From Climacteris rufus (lineage: Eukaryota; Chordata; Aves; Passeriformes; Climacteridae), in the NCBI GenBank assembly GCA_013398175.1, contig VZRZ01002645.1, positions 1,540,425 to 1,604,424 on the forward strand: a stretch of 64,000 nt of DNA. The letters run 5' to 3'. The position numbers were made by a program, and so were the translations under genes. The number at the start of each line of letters is the position of its first letter. Position 1 is the first letter of the stretch. Positions 59,498-64,000 of this stretch are shown here, one piece after another. The notes beneath the pieces are model-generated. The model saw only the letters and a list, made by a program, of their open reading frames with translations, was not told where the DNA came from and ran no database searches.

Positions 59498-62400
59498 CTA
59501 ATTCCCCATAATTCACGAAGACACAACACTGGATAGAAGAAACAGGTGGTCAAAATGAATCCAACCTAGAACCGAAACCCCAGCAGGGGCAGAGGGATCT
59601 GGACCATACATCAGAGTGCTCTGAAACAGGCAGTGCTCAAAGCACAGAGCTCAAATTTGAACAAGTTCCATCACTGCCAGCAGAAATGGATGGAGAAAGG
59701 AGAGAGGAGGTCACTCCCCTGACACTCTGCCTACAAACCTACACTGTTTATTACTATTCCTCAGCTTTTCCAGTTAACAGTTTATGACCTAGTTCTCCCC
59801 AGAAACAAGGTGGGTTTGGGGTTTCTTTCCAGATTACAAATCTGCCAATCTCACTAGTTAGCAATAGCAACTCCACAAAACAGATGTTTGTCTGAGGGAG
59901 AGAAGACACAGAAAAAATTACATTGGAATAAGTGACATCTAAGAAGTCCTTAATTTCATAAATAATATGAGAACACCTTATGCTGTAGAATAGAGTCCAG
60001 CAATCCACAGCTGCCAGAGATACCTCGGAACAAACTCCTTTAGCTCCAGAGCAATTAGGATAGAACCTCACAAACATAGCACGCTTTCTTTTTCCTTTCA
60101 AAACTGCATGCACCATAACCATGCAAGCTAGACTTGCTTGTTGATGTCAAGAGGAGACTAGACCTCACTTACAAGGCTTGAGCAATTTGCGAAGTGTTGA
60201 ACAAAACCCCCAAGATTATCACAGCCTGAGCATGGAAATGCAACACCCAGGCATGAAAGTTAACGCTTCTAACCTCGTGTCACACAGGGTGCAGGGACTG
60301 TGCAACCTAACTCTGCATCCTGAAGTCAACCATTTCGTGGCACTGAGCAATCGATATCCTTTCCAATAATCACATGTAAAAAAGGAAGCTAAGAGACCAA
60401 CTAGGCTGTAGAAAGGACAACATTATTATTAAAAACATAAAAAACCATGAAGGACTAAAATTCTCCAATCTGCAGCTAACTTACTCCGAGTTTTCCTGAA
60501 TTAACACTTGCCAGGATTACCACTTGGAAGCCTCCTGCTTGTCATCAGCTGAACTGTCATCTCATAATCCGAATTTGAATGACAACAGAGCCAAAAAAAG
60601 CAGATCAACAAAGAAACCCAAAGTTCAGAGGAACTACTTTTTCTACTCTCTGTGGTGTCCAAGCAGTTTGGGCTGCCTTTTTCCTACCATTTCCACCAAA
60701 GAAATGTTTCCCGCTACCTATTGAAGCCCTGCTCTCAAGGATGTGTCTTTACCTGCCCACCTCCTTCCAGGGGAGATGGATGATGAAGGGAGTGGGGGAT
60801 ATTGTAAAGAAGCTGTGTACAGGTAGAATGGCACAACAAAGCAGGAAAACATTAAACATTCTCTGATACTAACCTGCAGCATGGGTGCCACCTTAGTCCC
60901 TCAGTCAGCCATGTCAGAGCACTTACTTGACAAGGAGAAACTTCAGCTATTTTTAATTTGCACTGTGAAGAGGTGGGGATTGCTTCTCACTTTTTAACAA
61001 GATGTCCACAGACACAGTTCCAGCAGCAGCAAACCTGCTCTATCTAGTGTATTTTAAAATACACATTTAAGCTGTGCCTAATACACCTATTTTAGTAAGA
61101 GACGCTATTGAAGACAGTGGCAGCAAGCAAGAGTAATTTCTCGGAATAGAGGAACAAGTTAACTATAGGTCAATGTACCACTGAAGATGTGTAAACCAGA
61201 GAAAGTTCCTTTTCCATAAAATCCTTAGAGGGGAAAAAGAAAAAAAAAAAAAAAAGGAATGATTACAGTCCTCATTTATGGCCATCTAGGAATGGTTCCC
61301 AGTGAAGAGAGGGCATCTGAGGTAAGTATGACCTGGCTGCTCCAGTCTGTGTCTGCACAGGACTGAATACTGTCAAAAGCTAAACAACTTGGTCTTTCTC
61401 TAAGCCTTCTTTTTGCTTGTTTTTCTGTAATTTTGCATTTCTGTAATTTTTTTTTTAATACTCAAGTATTCCTCATGCAGCTGGAGTGCCGTAAATCATG
61501 AATGGCATGACATCAGCATTGTATCATGGTGACACTGGTTTGCGTATATATTAATTCCTCAGTTATTAACTTCTTCATAAATAATGAGATAACTCACTTC
61601 CCTAGGCACTGCAGCAGTGAAACCTGCTTTAAGGAGTCAGTCAAACCAACCATCCAACAGAAGGTGGAGCAGAACTGTCTTTTCCGTATTTGGGAGAGTC
61701 ATGTTAAAGCTCCTTCTCTCATTCTCTTCTATATATTACGCTCACCTTCTTTCTTCCTTAAGAAATTAGAAAAATTAATCTGTCCTTCCTGCTCTCTTTC
61801 CAATACGAAGTTTTATATTTGTTTCCACTCACATCCTGAAGCAAATCAGGAAGAAAAGGAACTCTTCTGTAATGCTGAAGCTGAAACTTAAGCTTACGGG
61901 ATGCAGGAGCACTTATGGTAATCACCTCATCTTCATGAGGTGAGAGTAAGCAAGGAACTAAAGGAGAATCTGACCCACCAGCCTCAGTCCTGGCATGTCA
62001 GACTGTGTCCAGCCTGTACTAGTTAGCCCAGATCAGAAAGCAGATTACAACAAAACATTCCCCTGGGCTAACACTTCGCCCATCACATCACCACTTACTG
62101 ATGCCCACTGCTTAGCATGGCACATTCCTGATGCTCCCAGGACACCCTGAGCCCAAACGTGCTACACATCCTTACATGTTCTCTTAATACACAGCAGCAG
62201 GACCAGGCAAAACAGGATCCAGCTGCCCAGGTTTGCCACATGACACCGTCATGAGAGCAGATGAGGCACACAGGAGCTGGACTGGGACAGGGTGGTGTAT
62301 TCCAGCCCACTACATGGGATGCCATGAGCAACCCACCCTCTCTTCCCTGTGCAAGCTCCCAGTTGACAGCCAACTGCACCTAAACAGCACAGACACAACA

Positions 62401-62855
62401 AAGTTGGGCTCCAGCCAACATTTCAAGCAGAGTGCACAGATAGATGTTCCCACCAGGCTCTGACCAGCGAAGTACATCTCCTGCCTTACTCAAATCCTGC
62501 CCTGGCTGTTTCACGGGAGCAGCAGTGATTCCAATGCGCTCAAGGCCCTCTGAGCCTGCAGTAGCTTCGCACCATGACCCAGTTACCAAATCTGGGCAGA
62601 CAGCTTTCAAGGAAGCTTAGAAGGGCCAGGTTGTTCCACCATCTTAGCTTCCCTTACAAAAAGGCATTGTGGGCCACATTTAGGTGTGGTCACTACTATT
62701 TGCTACTATGTGCTGTGTGTGGAATGACACCACATCTAAACTGGAATTTCACAGCAGCAAGTGTAGCTATCGTAAGGTTTAGAAAGGTTCTCAGATACGA
62801 AGTTATGGAGAAAATGCTAACTGGAAAACAAAAATCTCTACAGCTACATCCACCT

Positions 62856-62875
62856 CCCCCCCCCCCCCCCCCCCC
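62856..62875. repeat. C20 homopolymer
   Basis: Twenty consecutive C (G on the minus strand), preceded by cacct. Such runs can form G-quadruplexes or i-motifs and are prone to length errors in assembly. Confidence 0.9.
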
Positions 62876-63961
62876 ATCTGTTAGTCTAATCTAGGTTTAC
62901 AAAACTGTAATTTGAAGTATTTGTGCTTTCGTGCCTTTGCTGATCAATAGACAGGAGGTTAATGCCGTTCAGGTGGAGGGGCCAGAGTTACGACATCCAA
63001 CTGTCCAAGCTGCAAACATAACAACAGTTTGATAGGACAAACTAACTACCTATTTCAAAACTGAGTGATGGCAGAAAAGTGACTTCTTCATACCCTCCTC
63101 TGCAGCCCAGACAAAATCCTCTTTATGTTTCCAAACAAGAACAGGTCCTTTTACAGTTTATGCCCATATAATTTAAGAACTGTGCTGCTCAGAACACCTG
63201 TATCAACCTGAAATGTATTTAATCAAATTCCATTTTTAAGTATTTATAACAGAAGTTTTGTTCTGTCCCCAAAGAAACCATGTCAGTTGTGAACCTATTT
63301 AATTGTTAATGTAATCGCTTACAGGACATTTTTATAAGACTGTAAGTGAATGCTAGAACTAAAAGTGACTTGTGGACACTGGATCAATTCTTAAATTTCA
63401 TTTACCACTGCTGCACACCAAAAACAATTCTATGAACACCACACACAACATAAACCCTCCCATTTAAAAGAAAAAAATCAAAGACAGTTCCACAATGTCT
63501 TTAAATCTGCTAACTCTGACAAATGTTGTGGCTGTCACCATGAAATTAACTACTACATAAAAGTAATTACTAGTCATGCAGTATGTCAAATTTATTTACC
63601 TGCAAACAAATATTCTTCAGCATTAAGTGTTAGTAACTCCCTTTTATAACTGTATTTTGAAATGTACATCGCTCCTGTGGTATAAATAAAACAAACAAGC
63701 GCAAATCATGGATTTGCTTCTTATACGATAGAAGTGGTAAGAAAACAAAGTAAAACAGTTAAATATTTCCCCCAGGGGTGACTGGGAGGGGAACACAATA
63801 CCGATAAGGTGCAAGATGTATCACCATTAGTAGCGTCCTGCCAGTAAAATATTGTAAAAGTACCAAAATGTTTATCTGTTTGATTATGTGTTTTACAAAG
63901 AAACAGATGCCAAAGTCCTACAAGTCTCTAAGAACATTTCGGCAACTGCAGAATTTCACCT

Positions 63962-63988
63962 GGGGGAGCGGGGTTGGGGCGGGGGGGG
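63962..63988 (+). other. G-quadruplex motif at the right edge
   Basis: Four G runs of 5, 4, 4 and 8 (63962-63966, 63970-63973, 63976-63979, 63981-63988) with loops of 3, 2 and 1 bases form a textbook G-quadruplex pattern. It might mark the approach to a GC-rich promoter right of the window. Confidence 0.65.
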
Positions 63989-64000
63989 CATCTGCAGACA

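Larger units (their letters stand above)
58110..64000 (-). other. AKT1: AKT1 leader intron upstream of the start exon, incomplete
   Basis: The AKT1 start exon needs a spliced 5' leader, so this stretch is intron from an upstream exon that I cannot see. I found no strong CpG island that would mark the promoter; GC rises only in the last 40 bases. Contents noted: the 198-codon frame at 58901-59497, an A-run at 61232-61255, a C20 run at 62856-62875 and a G-quadruplex motif at 63962-63988. No interspersed repeat is obvious. Confidence 0.75.

Noticed and set aside
1..64000. CRISPR arrays, operons, phage or bacterial features
   Set aside because: None present; the DNA is eukaryotic and intronic.

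Overview
The window is vertebrate nuclear DNA, almost certainly from a bird and most likely a passerine. It is about 98% intron and carries ten short exons with GT-AG borders. Its recognisable interspersed repeats are avian: CR1 LINE tails, an old MIR/CORE-SINE copy, and a tRNA-Ile-headed SINE with a CR1-like tail that matches TguSINE1, a family known from passerines. No prokaryotic, viral or CRISPR feature is present.

The one gene I can support is AKT1 (RAC-alpha serine/threonine kinase), on the minus strand, so it reads from high to low coordinates. Ten coding exons are resolved to the base: 58061-58016 (start codon), 25938-25810, 19152-19041, 16285-16138, 13656-13525, 13358-13293, 11415-11347, 10633-10508, 9201-9073 and 4886-4672. 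Joined, they give 1172 nt, that is codons 1-390 plus two bases of codon 391. This covers the whole PH domain, the linker and most of the kinase domain. Paralogue-specific residues make it AKT1 rather than AKT2 or AKT3. The last coding exons (end of the kinase domain, AGC tail, hydrophobic motif) are not in the first 4671 bases and should lie to the left. The non-coding first exon and promoter should lie to the right of 64000.

Layout from left to right: 1-4671 is intron 10 (incomplete). 4672-16285 holds the kinase and linker exons, fairly close together, with a CR1 copy at 12.1-12.35 kb and a CpG-rich block at 6.3-6.5 kb. 16.3-25.9 kb holds the two PH exons, with a CpG-rich block at 20.7 kb and the TguSINE1-like copy at 23.9 kb. 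25.9-58.0 kb is a single 32-kb intron with a 0.5-kb CpG-rich block of imperfect repeats (31.5-31.95 kb), a MIR copy (41.5 kb), CR1 copies (43.5, 48.3 and 50.1 kb), a decayed CR1 reverse-transcriptase fragment (52.7 kb) and a 13-base assembly gap (46.59 kb). 58.06-64 kb is leader and intron upstream of the start codon, with an unexplained 198-codon open frame on the gene's strand, a 20-base C run and a G-quadruplex motif at the right edge.

I found no new multi-gene system. The items most worth checking are the CpG-rich repeat block in the 32-kb intron (possible internal promoter or enhancer), the 198-codon frame upstream of the start exon, and the well-preserved MIR copy.
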